A stretch of 64,000 nucleotides of DNA from Reyranella sp. (GTDB lineage Bacteria; Pseudomonadota; Alphaproteobacteria; Reyranellales; Reyranellaceae): the NCBI RefSeq assembly GCF_004297265.1, contig NZ_SCUT01000040.1, positions 146,844 to 210,843 of the forward strand. Direction: 5' to 3'. The notes beneath the pieces are model-generated. The model was not told the DNA's origin, made no database searches, and saw nothing but the letters and a program-made list of their open reading frames with translations. Numbering within the stretch: the stretch's first letter is position 1; the number at the start of each line of letters is the position of its first letter. The position numbers and the translations under genes are program-made. This document shows, piece by piece, positions 16,101 through 26,186 of this stretch.

Positions 16101-17429
16101 CTACAAAAGGGCCTTTCGTGCCGCAACGAACTCCTCGACGGCCGCCACGAACCGGTCGCCCTCGGCGTCGCCGATCATGACGTTCAGCGCCACGAAGCCG
16201 CGCCGGGCGATCCAGATGCCTGCGGCGCTCATGTCGAAGAAGAACAGCTCCTTCACGTCCTGGTTCGACGAGGCGATGTCGGCCGCCGTCCTGATCGGCC
16301 GGGCGGTGGCGTGCGCCGTCATCATCGAGCCGATGCCGGAGAACTGGAAGGCGACGCCGGCTGATCGGCAGATCGCGTTCAGCCGCTCGCGAATCTTGTC
16401 GCCGCGATCGTTCAGCGTCTTGGCCGCCTCGGCCGTGTAGACCTCGCCATAGCCCGCGACGCCCGCCGCCATGGTGAGCGCATTGTTGTTGAAGGTGCCG
16501 GCATGGGGCAGCGCGTCCGGCTTGGTCGGGTCGAACAGCTCCATGATCTCGCGCTTGCCGCCGAAGGCGCCGAACGACATGCCGCCGCCGATATACTTGC
16601 CCAGCGTCGTCATGTCGGGCGTGATGCCGTACCTGGCCTGCAGGCCGCCTGGCGAGAGGCGCGAGGTCATGACCTCGTCGAAGATCATGGTGATGCCGCG
16701 CGCCTTCGTCTCTTCGCGCACCGCCTTCAGGAACTCGACGTCACCCGGCAGGCAGCCATGGCTGCCCTGCATCGGCTCCAGCAGCACGGCAAACAGCTCC
16801 TCGCCGTGCTTGGCCAGCAGGGCCTTGGTGCCTTCGATGTCGTTGTAGGGCGCCACCACGTATTCGTAGGGCATATTCACCGGGCTGCCGCCGCTCACGA
16901 AATAGAGCACGCCGCCGTGATAGCCGCCGTGGAACACCATGACCTTGGTGGCCTTGGTGCGGCCCTTGCGCTGGGCGAAGACGCGGGCGCCGGCGAGCGC
17001 CATGACGTTGCCCTCGGTGCCGGAGTTGGTGAAGCGCACCAGGTCGATCGACGGCATGCGGTCGGCGATCAGCTTGGCGAGCTTGCCTTCGTTCTCGTTG
17101 CGGCCGCCATAATTCCAGCCGTGGTTCAGCGCGCGGTCGATGGCGGCGCGGATCACCGGATGGGAGTGGCCGTAGATGCCGGCCGTGTATTCGCCCAGTA
17201 CATCGATGTATTCGTGGCCGTCGGCATCCCAAAGCCGGCAGCCCTCGCCGCGCACGACGGTCAGCGGGAACGGCGAATTGTGCAGGGTGGTGCGGGTGTT
17301 GCCGCCCGGCATGGCCACGCAGGCATCCTGGTGGCGGGCGAAGCTCTTGGGATTGCGGTCGACATAGGCCTGCTTGGCCTCGGCCAGGGCAGATTGCAGA
17401 TCCGAATTCACCAGCGCTTGATCGGGCAC
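16101..17429 (-). CDS. Class III aminotransferase (glutamate-1-semialdehyde aminomutase-like)
   Basis: A 442-residue PLP enzyme of the class III/GSA-aminomutase group. Visible landmarks are MPGGNTR in the N-terminal arm, NSGTEGNVMALAGAR, the HGGYHG cofactor-ring segment, FDEVMTSR and the PLP lysine in TTLGKYIGGGMSFGAFGG. Heme biosynthesis is unlikely, given the neighbours; a catabolic omega-aminotransferase is preferred. GTG at 17429 is chosen because GAGGAG stands six bases ahead. An in-frame GTG at 17462 would overlap the previous stop. It lies between the FAD oxidoreductase (29-base gap) and the ureohydrolase (26-base gap). Confidence 0.85.
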   Translation of the reverse strand: MPDQALVNSDLQSALAEAKQAYVDRNPKSFARHQDACVAMPGGNTRTTLHNSPFPLTVVRGEGCRLWDADGHEYIDVLGEYTAGIYGHSHPVIRAAIDRALNHGWNYGGRNENEGKLAKLIADRMPSIDLVRFTNSGTEGNVMALAGARVFAQRKGRTKATKVMVFHGGYHGGVLYFVSGGSPVNMPYEYVVAPYNDIEGTKALLAKHGEELFAVLLEPMQGSHGCLPGDVEFLKAVREETKARGITMIFDEVMTSRLSPGGLQARYGITPDMTTLGKYIGGGMSFGAFGGKREIMELFDPTKPDALPHAGTFNNNALTMAAGVAGYGEVYTAEAAKTLNDRGDKIRERLNAICRSAGVAFQFSGIGSMMTAHATARPIRTAADIASSNQDVKELFFFDMSAAGIWIARRGFVALNVMIGDAEGDRFVAAVEEFVAARKALL

Positions 17430-17458
17430 GTCACTCTCCTCGCGTGAGGCTGCGAGTA

Positions 17459-18601
17459 TCACACGACGTTCAGCTCGCGGATAGGCCGGCCCAATTCAAT
17501 GCGGTCATAACCAAAAGTATTGAGGTCGAGCGTCCGGTAGTCGCCGTGCACGATCAGCTCGGCGACCGCGCGGCCCACGGCCGGCGATTGCTGGATGCCA
17601 TGGCCGGAAAAGCCCGTCGCGAAGATCAGGGTCTCGACCCTGGGATGGCGGCCGACGATGCCGTTCTGGTCGAACGTGTTGTATTCGTAGTAGCCGGCCC
17701 AGCTATTCACGACCCTGGCTGCCTCGAAGGCCGGCACCCTCGCCGCCAGTGTGGGCCAGAGCATCTCGTCCCACTCCTCGTGCTGGACCTCGAGCGGCGC
17801 ACCGGGCGGGTCGTTGCCGTCAGCCGGCGTCGTGCCCGCCAGATAGAACCGCCCTTCCGGCCGGAACCAGGTGCCGGACGGATCGATGGTGAGCGGCGTG
17901 AGGCCGGGCGCCTCGCGCACGTCGAACACGAAGACCGAACGTCGGCGCGGCTCCACGGGCAGCGCGACGCCCGATCGTCCCGCCACCTCGCCCGACCAGG
18001 GTCCGGCCGCCAGCACGACGGTACGGGCGTCCAGCCGGCCGCCTTCCTTCAGGTCGACGCCGCCGGCATCGAATGACACGACCTCGTCGGCAATGTAGGT
18101 CGCGCCGAGATCTCGCGCCGTGCGCCGGAACCCCTGCATCAGCGAGGGTCCGTCGAACCAGCCTTCGTTGGCCGTCCCGTGCGATGCCAGTGCCAGCCCC
18201 TCCTCCGAGATCCAGGGAAAGCGGGCCTTCAAGCCCGCCGGATCGAGCAGCTCGACCGCGCATCCCTCACCCCTCTGCACCGCATGATTGGCCCACAGGA
18301 CGGCCTCACCCGCCGGGCTCGCGAGGAAGAGATAACCCGGCTCCTTCAGCCCCAGATCGACGCCCAGCAACTCCTTCGCGTGCCGCAGGAAGCCGATGCC
18401 AAACCGCGACAGGTGGATGTTCAGCGGCGTGGAAAACTGCTGCCGGATCGAGCTCGCCGACAGGGCCGAGGAAGCGCGCGCATAGGCCGGATCGCGCTCG
18501 ACCACCGTCACGGTCCCCGTGAACGCCGTATCGGACTTCAGATGGTACGCGACCGACGATCCCATCGCCCCGCCCCCGATCACCACGACATCTGACTTCA
18601 T
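17459..18601 (-). CDS. FAD-dependent amine oxidase/dehydrogenase (DAO family)
   Basis: A 380-residue flavoprotein with the DAO (glycine/sarcosine oxidase) layout. The Rossmann motif VVVIGGGAMGSSVAYHL is at 5-21, an ASSALSASSIRQQF segment near 43-56 contacts FAD, and the C-terminal GFSGHGIQQSPAVG near 345 closes the flavin site. It should oxidise an amine or N-methyl/N-alkyl amino acid in the cytosol. It heads the minus-strand operon that continues with an aminotransferase, ureohydrolase and secreted hydrolase. A small membrane-protein gene starts 14 bases away on the other strand. Confidence 0.85.
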   Translation of the reverse strand: MKSDVVVIGGGAMGSSVAYHLKSDTAFTGTVTVVERDPAYARASSALSASSIRQQFSTPLNIHLSRFGIGFLRHAKELLGVDLGLKEPGYLFLASPAGEAVLWANHAVQRGEGCAVELLDPAGLKARFPWISEEGLALASHGTANEGWFDGPSLMQGFRRTARDLGATYIADEVVSFDAGGVDLKEGGRLDARTVVLAAGPWSGEVAGRSGVALPVEPRRRSVFVFDVREAPGLTPLTIDPSGTWFRPEGRFYLAGTTPADGNDPPGAPLEVQHEEWDEMLWPTLAARVPAFEAARVVNSWAGYYEYNTFDQNGIVGRHPRVETLIFATGFSGHGIQQSPAVGRAVAELIVHGDYRTLDLNTFGYDRIELGRPIRELNVV

Positions 18602-18615
18602 CGCCCGCCCGGCCT

Positions 18616-18816
18616 ATGCTCGCATTCGTGAGAGCGCTTTATACCGCCATCCTCTATTTCGGCAGCTTCCTCGTGATCGGCTGGCTGGGAAAGCTCGTCA
18701 TCACTCGATGGATGACACGGCACGGCGCGACGCTGTCCGAGGTCAACGACCAGTTCGGCGCGAGCGCCGGAAAACGCCGCCGCTTCCTCCTGGGCTTCTG
18801 GCGCAACGAGAACTGA
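18616..18816 (+). CDS. Small single-span membrane protein, unknown function
   Basis: A 66-residue protein with one hydrophobic helix (about 6-28, YTAILYFGSFLVIGWLG) and a basic, soluble C-terminal tail ending near the FWRNEN stretch. No family was recognised. It is divergent from the FAD oxidoreductase and convergent with prpF, filling the gap almost exactly. The ribosome-binding site is weak. A GTG 12 bases downstream is an alternative start. Confidence 0.55.
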   Translation: MLAFVRALYTAILYFGSFLVIGWLGKLVITRWMTRHGATLSEVNDQFGASAGKRRRFLLGFWRNEN

Positions 18817-18819
18817 CGA

Positions 18820-19989
18820 TCAGTCGCCCCGCACCCGCACCCACCCCTCCATCAGGCGGCGGGCGGAGCGGCTCATCATGACTTTGGCGACGGTCCACTG
18901 ACCGCCCTCCTCGCGGGCTTCGGCGCCGACGTTGAGGGTGCCCGAGGGATGGCCGAAGCGGATGCGGCCGTCGGCTCCGACAGGAGCCACGCGGCTCACG
19001 ATCGTGCCGGGGATCGCCGCGGCCGCCGCGATGGCGACGGCGCCGGTGCCGGTCATAGCGTGGTGCAGGACACCCATCGAGAAGATGCGGGCCAGCAGGT
19101 CGATGGCGTTCGCCTCGATGCGCTTGCCGTCGGAAGCCGTGTAGGCGGCGGGCTTGGCCACGAAGGCGAGCTTGGGCGTGTGCGGGCGCTTCTCGGTCGC
19201 TTCCTGCGGCGTGGCGACGAGACCCATCGCGACGGCGCCGAGCGCGCGAACGGCCTCGACGCGCTTCAGCAGGTCCTTGTCGCCGTTAATGCCGCCCTGC
19301 AGTTCCGTGCCATGGAGGCCAAGGCTCGCCGCACCGACGAAGATCGTCGGATTGCCGGCATTGATCAGCGTCGCCTCCAGCGTGCCGACGCCCGGCACAT
19401 CGAGCACGTCGATGCGATTGCCGGTCGGGAACATCGCGCTACCGCCCGCGCCGTCGGCGCCCTCCTCGTCGGCGGCAGGATCGAGGAACTCGACCTTCAC
19501 CTCGGCCGCGGGAAAGGCCACGCCGTCCAGCTCGAAGTCGCCCAGCTCCTGCACCTCGCCGCCCTGCATCGGCACGTGGTTCACGATGACCTTCTCGATA
19601 TTGGCCTGCCAGATCCGCACCGTCGCGATGCCGTCGGCCGGCCCCTCGACCAGGCCCATGCCCAGCGCGCAGGCACCGACGGCGGCGCTCAGGTTGCCGC
19701 AATTGCCCGACCAGTCGATGACCGGCGCATCGATCGCCACCTGGCCGAAGCGATAGTCGACGTCGCAGCCCTCGCGCTCCGACTTCGACAGGATCACGAC
19801 CTTGCTTGTGCTGGAGGTCGCGCCCCCCATGCCGTCGGTATGCTTGCCGTAGCGGTCCGGACTGCCGATCACGCGCAGCAGCAGCCGGTCGCGCGCCGCG
19901 GGATCGGACGGCAGGTCGTGGGCCAGGAAGAACACGCCCTTGCTGGTGCCGCCGCGCATGTAGACGGCGGGAATGCGAAGCTGATTCAT
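18820..19989 (-). CDS. PrpF family isomerase/tautomerase
   Basis: A 389-residue protein of the PrpF family (diaminopimelate-epimerase fold), enzymes that shift a double bond in methylaconitate or oxalomesaconate-type acids. The family opening RIPAVYMRGGTSKGVFF (about 5-21) includes the catalytic-region MRGGTSKG, followed by GMGGATSSTSKV near 54-65, NCGNLSAAVGACAL near 96-109 and a conserved AGNPTIFV near 213. The length is typical. No prpB, prpC or acnD neighbour is present, so a methylcitrate role is not supported. The gene is instead 20 bases after the AEP transporter permease and seems to be the last gene of that operon. Confidence 0.88.
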   Translation of the reverse strand: MNQLRIPAVYMRGGTSKGVFFLAHDLPSDPAARDRLLLRVIGSPDRYGKHTDGMGGATSSTSKVVILSKSEREGCDVDYRFGQVAIDAPVIDWSGNCGNLSAAVGACALGMGLVEGPADGIATVRIWQANIEKVIVNHVPMQGGEVQELGDFELDGVAFPAAEVKVEFLDPAADEEGADGAGGSAMFPTGNRIDVLDVPGVGTLEATLINAGNPTIFVGAASLGLHGTELQGGINGDKDLLKRVEAVRALGAVAMGLVATPQEATEKRPHTPKLAFVAKPAAYTASDGKRIEANAIDLLARIFSMGVLHHAMTGTGAVAIAAAAAIPGTIVSRVAPVGADGRIRFGHPSGTLNVGAEAREEGGQWTVAKVMMSRSARRLMEGWVRVRGD

Positions 19990-20009
19990 GGCGCGATGTT
20001 CGCGCGGAA

Positions 20010-21698
<1,689 letters not shown>

Positions 21699-21711
21699 GA
21701 GTGAGCTCCCC

Positions 21712-22779
21712 TCACGCGAAGATCCTGACCCGGTCGGGCGGCAGAGCAATGTCGAGCTTCGTGCCGATGTCGACGCCGAGGTCGCGGATCAGGTTGCTGG
21801 AGAAGTCGGCGGTCACGGAGACGTCGGAGGTCGCCCTCGCCTTCAGCGTCGCGCGGCAGAAGGCGCCGACGAAATCCAGCTCCGCCACCTCGACGGGCAC
21901 GCGGTTGGCGATGTCGGCCGGCAGGTCGCGCACGCGCACGTCCTCGGGCCGGATGCAGAGGCTCACCTTCTGGCCGGGCGCCAGCCCGTCCTGCACCGGG
22001 CAGGCGAAATCGACGCCAGCCACCCGCACCCTGTCCGGCGCCATCAGGGTCCCGGCGAGGAAGTTCATCGAGCCCACGAAGTCGGCCACGAAGGCCGTCG
22101 CGGGCCGGCGGTAGATCTCCTGCGGCGTGCCGACCTGCTCGATGGCGCCGTGGTTCATGACCACGATGCGGTCGGCCATGGTCAGCGCCTCTTCCTGGTC
22201 GTGCGTCACCATGATGGTGGTGACGCCCAGCGTCCGCTGCAGCGCCTTGATCTCGTGGCGGAGCCTCAGCCGCACCCGCGCGTCGAGGGCCGACAGCGGC
22301 TCGTCGAGCAGCAGCAGCCCCGGCGAGGTCGCGAGCGCGCGGGCCAGCGCCACCCTCTGCTGCTGGCCGCCCGAGAGCTGGGCGGGATATTTCGGACCGG
22401 CGTCGGGCAGGCCGACCAGCACCAGCAGCTCGGCGACGCGCCTGGCGATCGCACCCTTGTTCTGTCGCCGGTTCACCAGCCCGTAGCCGACATTGTCGGC
22501 GACGCTGAGGTTGGGAAACAGCGCATAGGACTGGAAGACGATGCCGAAGTCGCGCTGCGCCGGCGGCAGCGCCGACACGTCCCGCCCCTTCTGGCGGATC
22601 GTGCCGGAGGTCTGCGGATCGAGCCCGGCAATGGCCCGCAAGAGGGTAGTCTTTCCGCAGCCCGAGGGGCCGAGGAAGCAGACGAACTCGCCTTCGATGA
22701 CGTCGAGCGAGACGTCGCCGAGAGCGGTGAAGGTGCCGAACTGCTTCGAGAGGCTGCGAACTTCGAGATAATTGGCCAT
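21712..22779 (-). CDS. phnT: AEP ABC transporter, ATP-binding protein
   Basis: A 355-residue ABC ATPase of the polyamine/iron/phosphonate importer class. It shows Walker A GPSGCGKTT near 40, the signature LSGGQQQRVALARAL near 135, Walker B LLLLDEPLSALD near 157 and the switch His in TMVTHDQEEA near 190. A C-terminal TOBE-like domain (about 240-355) follows. The ATG at 22779 is preferred over one at 22794, because the latter lies inside the palindromic repeat arm. It energises uptake with the fused permease and the periplasmic binding protein encoded either side. Confidence 0.9.
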   Translation of the reverse strand: MANYLEVRSLSKQFGTFTALGDVSLDVIEGEFVCFLGPSGCGKTTLLRAIAGLDPQTSGTIRQKGRDVSALPPAQRDFGIVFQSYALFPNLSVADNVGYGLVNRRQNKGAIARRVAELLVLVGLPDAGPKYPAQLSGGQQQRVALARALATSPGLLLLDEPLSALDARVRLRLRHEIKALQRTLGVTTIMVTHDQEEALTMADRIVVMNHGAIEQVGTPQEIYRRPATAFVADFVGSMNFLAGTLMAPDRVRVAGVDFACPVQDGLAPGQKVSLCIRPEDVRVRDLPADIANRVPVEVAELDFVGAFCRATLKARATSDVSVTADFSSNLIRDLGVDIGTKLDIALPPDRVRIFA

Positions 22780-22789
22780 GGCAATCACT

Positions 22790-22837
22790 GTCATCCTGAG
22801 GGAAGCGAAGGATCCTTCGGCTCCGCCTCAGGATGAC
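22790..22837. repeat. 48-bp intergenic palindrome (REP-like)
   Basis: Perfect 12-bp arms (GTCATCCTGAGG at 22790-22801 and its complement at 22826-22837) flank an inner perfect 14-bp palindrome CGAAGGATCCTTCG at 22806-22819. It lies between the AEP-binding protein gene and its ATPase gene. The sequence resembles mobile intergenic palindromes of alphaproteobacteria. In RNA it would form a strong stem after the binding-protein cistron, which often stabilises that part of an ABC operon transcript. Confidence 0.8.
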
Positions 22838-22862
22838 AACAAGGCATCGATGCCTCGCGGCC

Positions 22863-23909
22863 TCATTTAGCCTTTGGTGCGGACTTGCCGTCGTAGCGCT
22901 TCGTCCACTCCGCCAGAATGCGGTCGCGGTTCTTGGCCATCCACTCGACGTCGTTCTTCACCATCACCTTCTCGAGGTTCGGCGGATAGTTCGGCGGTGT
23001 GTTGGCGACGCCCGGATAGGCGACGATCGGATAGGTCTTGGCGTAAAGCTCGTTGGCCTTCTTGGTGACGGCCCAGTCGGCGAGCTTCTTGGCGGCGTCG
23101 AGGTTCTTGGTGCCCTTGACGATCGCGGTGACCTCGAGTTCCCAGCCCAGGCCCTCCTTCGGGATCACCAGTTCGAGCGGCGCGCCCTTGGTCTTCTCCG
23201 AGGCGCCGCGGGTATCGAGGCCGATGCCGATCAGGCGTTCGCCCTTGGCGGCCTGCACGCAGGGCGCGGAGCCCGAGTGGATGTACTGCGCGATGTTCTG
23301 GTGGAGGGCGTCCATGTACTTCCAGCCCGCTTCCTCGCCCATGATCTGCAGCCAGGCCGCGATGGTGAGGTAGCCGGTGCCCGACGAGGCCGGGTTCGGC
23401 ATCACGATCGAGTCCTTGTATTCCGGCTTGATCAGGTCGGCCCAGCTCGTCGGAACCGGCTTGTTGCCCTTCTTGCCTTCCGCCGTGTTGAAGCAGACCA
23501 GCGAGAGATAGGCGTCCATGCCCACCCAGGTCTGGGGCGACTTGCCGCTCAGGAACATCGGGTTGAGCGCGGTCGAACCGGCCGGCGTGTAGGGCTCGAG
23601 CATGCCCATCGAGGCCATCAGGCCCACGTTGGAGGCGGCGAGGCCCCAGATGATGTCGGCGCGGGGATTGTCCTTCTCGGCCATCAGCTTGGCGGCAACG
23701 ACACCCGTCGAATCGCGAACCCAGGCGATCTCGATCGTGGGATTGTCGGCCTCGAAGGCCTTCTTGAACGGGTCGAGCTGGTCGTTCTCCAGCGCGGTAT
23801 AGACGGTGAGCCTGGTCTTCTGAGCGAAGGCCGGCGACGCCAGGCCGAACACGGCAAGTGCGGCGGCGCCCGCCAAGGTGGCGCGCCTCAAGATGGTGCG
23901 ATCAATCAT
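22863..23909 (-). CDS. phnS: AEP ABC transporter, periplasmic binding protein
   Basis: A 348-residue extracellular solute-binding protein with a Sec signal peptide (cleavage after PAFA at about 29). The mature part reads very like the 2-aminoethylphosphonate-binding family: LTVYTALENDQL at its start, WVRDSTGVVAAKL, NPRADIIWGLAASN, MPNPASSGTGYL, QYIHSGSAPC and IPKEGLGWE are typical family blocks. It should capture AEP in the periplasm for the ATPase and permease encoded downstream. It is the first transporter gene, 105 bases after the MarR gene, a gap that could hold its own promoter. Confidence 0.92.
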   Translation of the reverse strand: MIDRTILRRATLAGAAALAVFGLASPAFAQKTRLTVYTALENDQLDPFKKAFEADNPTIEIAWVRDSTGVVAAKLMAEKDNPRADIIWGLAASNVGLMASMGMLEPYTPAGSTALNPMFLSGKSPQTWVGMDAYLSLVCFNTAEGKKGNKPVPTSWADLIKPEYKDSIVMPNPASSGTGYLTIAAWLQIMGEEAGWKYMDALHQNIAQYIHSGSAPCVQAAKGERLIGIGLDTRGASEKTKGAPLELVIPKEGLGWELEVTAIVKGTKNLDAAKKLADWAVTKKANELYAKTYPIVAYPGVANTPPNYPPNLEKVMVKNDVEWMAKNRDRILAEWTKRYDGKSAPKAK

Positions 23910-24014
23910 TTCGTTAGTCCCCCTAAGTCTTCCAGCCCCTGTCGAACGCCTGCTGCTACAGGCCGTTCATGACCTTTATGTTACACTTCCCGCATACGCG
24001 TGCACGCGGCCTTC

Positions 24015-24485
24015 TCAACCTTCCCCAGACAATTTATTGCCGACGGCAACCAGCCATCGCCGGACGACCTGCTCCTCGTCCCGCCCGAGCAGTCCCGAAA
24101 GCCGCCCCTCGATCTCCATGACCCGCGCCCGGCAGCGCTTCAGCAGCGCCTCACCCCGGGCCGTCGCATGGAGCCTCAGGATGCGGCCGTGCACGGCATC
24201 GGCCGACTTCCCCACCAGTTCCGCCCTGACCAGATTGCGGACGATCACATTGATCGTCTGCGGCGTCAGGAAGGTGAGCCTAGCAAGCTCCGCGCCAGAG
24301 ATGCCGGGATAGTTCACGACCATGGTCAGCACGGCGAACTGCGGCGGCGTGACGTCGAGATCCGCCAGCGCCTTCTCCATCGCCCCGCGCACCGCCGCAT
24401 GGGCCTGCCGGACCAGGTAACCCAGATGTCCTTCCGGGCCACGCTTGCCCTCCCCCGGGCGTGGGATCGTGCTCTTGCGAGTCAT
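24015..24485 (-). CDS. MarR family transcriptional regulator
   Basis: A 156-residue winged-helix protein. The N-terminal helices (GHLGYLVRQAHAAVRGAMEKAL) form the dimer interface. TPPQFAVLTMVVNYPGISGAELARLTFLTPQTINVIVRNL (about 46-85, quoted in parts) is the DNA-binding domain, and HGRILRLHATARG is the wing. MarR proteins usually repress nearby genes until a small anionic ligand binds. It lies between an ICL/PEPM-type enzyme gene (9-base gap) and the AEP importer genes on the same strand, so it may control either or both. Confidence 0.85.
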   Translation of the reverse strand: MTRKSTIPRPGEGKRGPEGHLGYLVRQAHAAVRGAMEKALADLDVTPPQFAVLTMVVNYPGISGAELARLTFLTPQTINVIVRNLVRAELVGKSADAVHGRILRLHATARGEALLKRCRARVMEIEGRLSGLLGRDEEQVVRRWLVAVGNKLSGEG

Positions 24486-24494
24486 GTCAGCCGC

Positions 24495-25310
24495 CTAGTG
24501 GCGAAAAACCTTCTTCAGCTCGCTGGTCGGCATCGTGTCGCGCATCCACTGGAAGCTGCCGGCTTTCATATCGTTGGCGCCCTTCATGAAGGCCGCCAGC
24601 GCCAGTCGGGACAGCGCGCCGCCGACGCTGATCCGCTTCACGCCGGTGGCCGCGATCTGCTCGGCCGTCAGGTCGGGATCGCCCGCACTCATCACCACGT
24701 TCAGTGGCTTCCCCAGCTCCGACGCCACGGTCCGCATCGTCGCGAGGTCGTGGAGGCCCGGCGCATAGAGCACGTCGGCGCCGGCCTTCTCGAAGGCCTG
24801 CAGGCGCCGGATCGTGTCGTCGAGGTCCTTCACGCCGCGGATCAGGTTCTCCGCCCGCGCGGTGAAGGTGAAGGGCACGTCGAGCGACCGCGCCATCTCG
24901 GCACCGGCCGCCACGCGCTCCACGGCGTGGCTGAAGTCGTAGATCTTCTCGCCGCTCCAGTCCTCGATCGAGCCACCCACGATGCCGACGGCGGCCGCGT
25001 CGCGCAGGATGGTGGCGGCTTCCCTGGGATCGTCGGCATAGCCGTTCTCCAGATCGGCGTTCACCGGGAGGTCGGTGGCGCTCGCGATCACGCGGCAGTT
25101 CTCGATCAGCTCCTCGCGGCTCACCGCATTGTCGCCGTCGACGCGGCCCAGCGCGTTCGACATGCCGAGGCTGGTCGTGGCCAGCGCCTCGAAGCCCAGC
25201 GACTGCAACAGCTTGGCCGTGCCCGCGTCCCAGGGATTGGGGAGAAGCAGCAGGCCGGGCCGCTCGTGCAGCTCGCGAAACACCCGTCCCTTTTCCGCCT
25301 GCGTGCGCAT
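24495..25310 (-). CDS. Isocitrate lyase/PEP mutase superfamily enzyme (copy 1)
   Basis: A 271-residue TIM-barrel enzyme of the ICL/PEPM superfamily, which makes or breaks C-C or C-P bonds next to a carboxylate. NPWDAGTAKLLQ lies near 25-36, metal-site ADLENGYADDP near 85-95 and GGSIEDWSG near 112-120. The lyase KKCGH loop of isocitrate lyases is absent, so isocitrate or methylisocitrate cleavage is unlikely. Oxaloacetate decarboxylation or a phosphonopyruvate-type reaction remains possible. ATG at 25310 has AGGAG five bases ahead; the longer frame to 25949 lies over the hydratase gene and is rejected. It leads into the MarR and AEP transporter genes. Confidence 0.82.
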   Translation of the reverse strand: MRTQAEKGRVFRELHERPGLLLLPNPWDAGTAKLLQSLGFEALATTSLGMSNALGRVDGDNAVSREELIENCRVIASATDLPVNADLENGYADDPREAATILRDAAAVGIVGGSIEDWSGEKIYDFSHAVERVAAGAEMARSLDVPFTFTARAENLIRGVKDLDDTIRRLQAFEKAGADVLYAPGLHDLATMRTVASELGKPLNVVMSAGDPDLTAEQIAATGVKRISVGGALSRLALAAFMKGANDMKAGSFQWMRDTMPTSELKKVFRH

Positions 25311-25343
25311 CTCGACTCCTCCGCTTTCTGCTAAGGAACACCG

Positions 25344-26123
25344 ATGGACATGACAGCGCAACGGGAACTCGCCCGCCTCCTCGCCTCCCTGCGCCGCGAT
25401 CGGCGCAGCCAGAGCGGCCTCGCCCCGCATCTCGTGCCACCGGACAAGGCCACGGCCTACCGGATCGCCGGCATGGTCGCCGAGGAACTGGGCTGGCCGG
25501 TGCGGGGCTGGAAGATCGCGGCGATGAAGGAGGAGATGCAACAGGCGCTGCGGACCGACTCGCCGATCTACGGCCGCGTCTACTTCGTGACGGAGACACC
25601 GTACAGCGCCGCGCTTGCAAAGCTTGCAAGCCCGATCCCCGAGGTGGAGTACCAGGCGAAGCTCGGCTGCGACCTGCCGCCGCGAGAGAAGCCGTACACA
25701 GTGGAGGAAGTGACCGACGCGGTCGCCTCGCTTCATCCCGGGCTCGAGCTGGCGGAGTGCCGTTTCATCCACGACGCGGCCTTCCCGCCGCTGCCGGCCA
25801 TCCTGGCCGACGGCGCCGGCTCCGGCACGATCGTCTACGGCCCCGCCATCGCGGACTGGCGGAACCGCGACGTCCCGGGCCAGGAAGCCACGCTCTCGTC
25901 CAACGGCCGCCTGCGCCGCAAGGGAACGGCGGCGGCCGCGCTCGACCATCCGATGGTCCCGCTCACCTGGCTCGCCAACGAACTGTCGCGCACCGGCGTC
26001 GGCCTGAAGGAAGGCCAGATGGTCAGCACCGGCACCCTCACCGGCATGCTCGGGCCCAAATCAGGGGAGACCTACGTGGCCGATTTCGGCCCGTTCGGCT
26101 CGGTTACGGTCGCAATCACCTGA
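25344..26123 (+). CDS. 2-keto-4-pentenoate hydratase-like protein (MhpD/FAH family)
   Basis: A 259-residue protein of the hydratase branch of the fumarylacetoacetase superfamily. GWKIAAM (about 55-61), a PIPEVEYQAKLG metal-site segment (about 94-105), SLHPGLELAECRF (about 130-142) and the C-terminal STGTLTGM (about 231-238) match the fold. Such enzymes hydrate 2-oxo-4-pentenoates from aromatic meta-cleavage or decarboxylate oxalocrotonate. No ring-cleavage genes are adjacent, so the pathway is open. AAGGA precedes the ATG. Only 33 bases separate its start from that of the divergent ICL/PEPM gene. Confidence 0.8.
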   Translation: MDMTAQRELARLLASLRRDRRSQSGLAPHLVPPDKATAYRIAGMVAEELGWPVRGWKIAAMKEEMQQALRTDSPIYGRVYFVTETPYSAALAKLASPIPEVEYQAKLGCDLPPREKPYTVEEVTDAVASLHPGLELAECRFIHDAAFPPLPAILADGAGSGTIVYGPAIADWRNRDVPGQEATLSSNGRLRRKGTAAAALDHPMVPLTWLANELSRTGVGLKEGQMVSTGTLTGMLGPKSGETYVADFGPFGSVTVAIT

Positions 26124-26186
26124 AGATGCCCGACAACCGCTTTAGGATCTTTTGGTGAGGAATCCTCGGCCATCCACCCGGAAGGC

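Noticed and set aside
16101..17429. Assignment as heme-pathway glutamate-1-semialdehyde aminomutase (hemL)
   Set aside because: Similar fold, but the operon is catabolic (amine oxidase, ureohydrolase), so a general class III aminotransferase is the safer call.
24495..25949. 484-codon frame extending the first ICL/PEPM enzyme
   Set aside because: The extra N-terminal part overlaps the convincing hydratase gene on the other strand, and the ATG at 25310 has an AGGAG site.
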